Part shown: positions 60,301-64,000 of the stretch, piece by piece
Numbering within the stretch: the first letter of the stretch is position 1
How the letters are laid out: every line of letters starts with the position of its first letter
Source: Batrachochytrium dendrobatidis JAM81
Lineage: Eukaryota > Chytridiomycota > Chytridiomycetes > Rhizophydiales
DNA length: 64,000 bases
NCBI RefSeq assembly: GCF_000203795.2
Contig: NW_006281111.1
Span: forward strand, 408,888 to 472,887
Direction: 5' to 3'
The notes under the pieces: generated by a model
What the model was told of the DNA's origin: nothing
Database searches by the model: none
What the model saw: only the letters and a program-made list of their open reading frames with translations
Made by a program: the position numbers and the translations under genes

Positions 60301-63300
60301 GTTTAGTCTTATGTCTGCATTATTGAAAATAAAGTCAAGCTTAATGCTGATTGAGAGGTCGTCGATTTACCTGTATATCACGAGTTTCAGCAATGTTGAT
60401 TTCTCCAAAATCAACAACTTCAGGTAAGCCTTCGCTATAAATCTGGTACAAAGCTCCTTCGCCATGAATATTAAAAGAGTACTCGTTGCTGGGAGTTTTA
60501 ATATTGATAGTGGAGGAATAGTTTGTAACATATTTAGGTGAAAAAGTGACCGACACAGGAATAGTTTCGCCAGGCCCAATAGAGCCCTTGAGGTTAAAAT
60601 CAGGTGAAAAAGTAATCTCTTGATCAGACTCCCATGGCGTTTGAACCTCATAATTCAAAATTGCATTGCCCTAAAAATCAAATTCCAGGAAAAATATTTC
60701 CAAAACAATAGTCAACTACCAAATCATGTCATCAAAAAAGCAGAATAGCTAATACAAGTCACCTACATCATTCTTGAAAACAACCACCAATATTTTGTCC
60801 ATTCCAACGCCTGTAGATCCAAAATCAATTTCAGGGGGAATAAGCTCCAAGTTTGCGTGACCAGTTGCACCTACAAGCTTCATTTCTGAAAGCAGTGACC
60901 AATTTTCTGATCCATCATTCTGAAAATAGTACTGGCTTGATTAGTATCAATATAATTTATAACTAATAGATTCCTTTTCAAGTCTCTGTCAAAACTGTAT
61001 GCTTACACTACAGCGCTCAATAATCAATTTGGCATGCTGCCAATCATTCCTTTGGCCGTCTGTGGATTCAAACATAGTTTCAATAGCAATTGTTTCGTTT
61101 GTCTCCAAATATCCTTCTGAATAATCAAAATTTCCAAATAACAATAATATAAATAAAAATTGTGGAATTTGCCAACATCACGATAGTCATCTAATCAAAC
61201 ACTATTCTTTGCTTTACCTGCAACAGACTTCATTTTCCACGCAAGTCCATCTGTTTCGCCATTAGGTCCTTCGACACGAGCGCGAAATCGAATTCTTGAA
61301 TTACCAAAGTTGAAAATGTTACGGGAGGCTGTTACAGATTCACCTACCATTACTCGACCAACCGCTACATCGCTAGTATCATTCAAAGCCACCTCGTTGA
61401 CAAAAACAAGAAATTTGAAAGGAAACTCTAAAACTACTTGTTCGCCCTTAATCTTGCCAGTTATCACAATTTTTGAATCAATAGCTTGATACGTATCACT
61501 CACAACTTTCACCTCGACTTGCACGGACTGATTGGGTCGGATTGGACGTCCTAGAGCCCAATTTTCACCAGAAAGAATATATGAAACTGCATCCTTGGAC
61601 TTTTCCGGCTCAAGCTTTAAATCAAAAGCCAGGTCCAGTGTGCCAATGTTGACAATAGTCAAGGTACGAAGCTGAGTTTCAAGAATAGGAACATTCATAA
61701 AATCTAGCTGCCCATCTATACGCCAATCGTGAATGCCGCAACGAGCTTTGAATTGAATCTGATGATTGCCCGAGGGTCCGAGTGAAATGATAATGGGATC
61801 TCGGATGGTTTCAGATAATCCAGCAACAAAATTGACCGTCAAAAAAATGCTTTCATTGGGTGCCAAATGAACTTGACCAGTATCATCCCGACGCACTGTA
61901 AGTGTTACAAATTTACTTCGATGCGAAAACTCTAGAACGCCAGTCACAGTGCCAGTATTGGTGATTTTTGCTTGCTTGGTAAATAACTGCCCAACAGGAC
62001 AAATACCAAAATCAAAACCTCCAAAAGTTTTGTCAGATTGCTCTTCAAATGATACAGCTAATCGACAGCCACCACCTATCCCCGATAGAGCAACAAACAA
62101 GGGCTCGCCTGTCCATATAATTTTTGACAATGACTGAAATTCTCCTTCCTCTCTTGGAAAAAAATCGACTTGAACTGTAGTTGTTTCACCAGCCTCAATC
62201 TTGCCAGACATTTGTGAAAACTTGAAAGGTGTGTTGGGTGCATCAGAGAAATCGTTGACATTTACCAATTCTTGCTGCTCTAAACGCCAAAAGTCTTGGT
62301 AGCTGCCAATGTTTGAAATTCCAATGGTTTGTAAAACTGATTTGCCTTTTTCAACTAGCCCAAAGTCTATTTTCTGAGGAGCAGCAACTATGCTTGGAAC
62401 ACCGACACGAGCAGCAACAGTGAATGACATAATTTCATTGTCTCCAGACATGACACAAAACACTTGACAATATGATCCCAAAATGCTTGCCTGAAATGTT
62501 GCTGAAATGTTGACTGACTCACCAGGCAATAAGGTTCCAGAAGTAGGGTTAACTTGAAATAGCTCATCAACGACTTCGGCGTTGACAGATGTCGCGTCAT
62601 CCGGCTTGATGGGAGTAATAAGTTGGTTTGGCCTGGGTGTAATCAAGTAATCAAATCCAATATTTCCCTCGTTGGGGATATTAAACAGCAAAATGGAGTC
62701 GCTCTTGTTTCCACCACGAATCAGTCCTAAATCAAAAGTGTTTTCATCCAATGGTTCACTCTGTTCTGTTTTTTTAAAATTCTCCACAGCCACTGCTGAT
62801 ATCTGTAGCCGTCGAAGAGCTTGCTGCAAAAAGTCTCGATTGGGAATCCATTTATCTTTTGCCAACTGTTCTTGAACGGCTTGTACAACGGAATTGGTGT
62901 TTTCAAGAATTCTTTCGCTCATACTTTCTATTAATTGAATTTGACCAGAGCTGTCCAAACCTGTCCCTGTTGCAAGCGTCATTTCTTGAGCAATCTGGAG
63001 AATATTCTCAATCTTCTTTTTTTGTGACTGAATTGTAGCAAGTGCCATCCGTGTAGTGTTATTCAAATCAGTCGGTACAAGCCCGCGAGAGCTCAGCGTT
63101 CTAGCAATTGCATTTTCTTGTGGTGTAAATTGCTCTTCAAAAGTCATTGGCGTCATTCCACGAGCACCATCAGCTGCCGAATTCATACCAAACGATCCTT
63201 CAGATGACTCATTATCCTCTCTACGTGCGCCTCGTCGACGACCAGGTTGATATTTTCCTAAACCACCAGCACTTTTTTTTAATGAAGATCCAGGCTTGCT

Positions 63301-64000
63301 ATCCAAATCAGCGGTACCAGGTATTGAAGCATTAGCACTGTTATTTTCAGTATCCGATCTGCTACCGCTGATAATTGAGGAAGCAGGATCGCGCAAACCA
63401 ATTGCAATCTCAAGTTCCTTTTCCATTTGAATCAACTCATCAGTAAATTTGGCTGCATTAGACTCGGCTGCGGTTAGAGGTTTTGAGCCATGCTTTGCTG
63501 GGGAAGTTGTGCGCACTCTACTGCTTGAATCACTATCTGTGATGGGTGAACGAGTAGTATCGGATACATAACTCCGTGACTGCAATCGAAGATTAGACCC
63601 ATCAAGCATGTCGGCATTGGTCGGATCGGATAATGGAGTGCTTCCGCCCTCGGTTGATGGTCTTTCTACATTTCCAGCTGAATTTATAAAAGGCTTTTTC
63701 GAGTGTAAAAGTCTAATAGCACAATTGGTAGATAAGCATCAAGTTCAAAAAACAATATCAGATTTAGAATACATATACAATCATACTGTGTTACAAATGA
63801 AATAAAATTAAACTATCGTACTTTTGGGTTTGTTTTTTAGTTGGAATCACGGGCTGCTGAATAATATTGGACGGAGCTTCAGCAACAATGTTTTCATCGG
63901 GCAAAAGCTCAAGCTCAGCAGTTCGAAGTCCCGCCAAAACCTCATAGAGATTATCCAAATGAGATTGAAAAACGTATCTAGAAGCTTCAATGTCAGGAGT
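57320..64000 (-). CDS. Large ASH-domain (ASPM/SPD-2/Hydin) protein, probable flagellar protein; 5' end outside window
   Basis: Fourteen exons are visible: 64000-63822 (open at the window edge), 63712-61218, 61116-61007, 60919-60767, 60670-60371, 60283-60126, 60051-59787, 59696-59610, 59489-59289, 59196-59026, 58941-58652, 58559-57989, 57906-57616 and 57538-57320. Phases agree at every junction; 1,829 codons lie in the window, plus the stop. After a Ser-rich and basic N-terminal part there are at least ten Ig-like ASH/MSP repeats with the recurrent I-x-F-G turn: KIDFGLVEKGKSV, GFDFGICPVGQ, EIDFGSTGVGM, VDFGEINIAETRDIQ, SSIDFGPT, DSIDFGSIYQ, TDFGIVGINAPEF. Strings of ASH repeats are typical of HYDIN, CFAP47/65/74 and DLEC1 axonemal proteins. 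The exact orthologue is not resolved. No catalytic domain is seen. Confidence 0.85.

Overview
The window is eukaryotic nuclear DNA, most likely from a zoosporic (chytrid) fungus of the Batrachochytrium type. The evidence is AT-rich intergenic DNA, dense genes split by many short introns (about 50-220 nt, almost all GT-AG), fungal-type families (LEU5-like carrier, PMC1-type Ca2+ pump, ten-finger TFIIIA, Swi3/Rsc8), and a long ASH-repeat protein of the kind found in flagellar axonemes, which fits a flagellated fungus. The species call is inference from gene content; no identity search was possible. I rebuilt exon structures by hand from splice sites, frame continuity and family conservation. In every multi-exon model except the window-truncated one, exon lengths sum to a whole number of codons.

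Layout. 1-1588: possible terminal exon of an upstream gene, a large foldback repeat and a MITE. 1589-8644: a WWP-domain (PWWP/RBB1NT-like) protein and two large Ser-rich proteins of unknown function. 8830-13891: a head-to-head pair of paralogous secreted/type I membrane proteins with identical exon phases. 14649-19437: a LEU5-like mitochondrial carrier and an F-box/LRR protein. 19438-21836: repeat-rich DNA. 21837-29337: CK2 regulatory subunit (with a MITE inside intron 1), CDC5/Cef1 and TFIIF-beta. 29527-36229: tubulin cofactor E, an unknown CxxC protein, TFIIIA and a small coiled-coil protein. 37123-43216: a CtIP/Sae2/Ctp1 resection factor and a large F-box-like protein. 43503-47182: a full COP1-type ubiquitin ligase (RING, coiled coil, WD40). 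47579-52795: a P2B Ca2+-ATPase and a p24 cargo receptor. 53077-56510: Swi3/Rsc8 and an EFM5-type methyltransferase, divergently arranged. 57320-64000: the 3' 1,829 codons of a large ASH-domain protein whose 5' end lies beyond the window.

The genes form no operon or pathway cluster; most are housekeeping genes, several sharing short divergent promoters. The unifying feature is a family of about eleven non-autonomous elements with terminal inverted repeats (consensus CAGCCGTATTCACGTAAAAT) and probable TA target duplications. They sit in almost every larger intergenic gap, often within a few to tens of bases of a stop or start codon, and once inside an intron. The least-explained items are this MITE family, the paired membrane-protein paralogues, the foldback repeat at 372-1014, and a perfect 34-bp palindrome upstream of CDC5.
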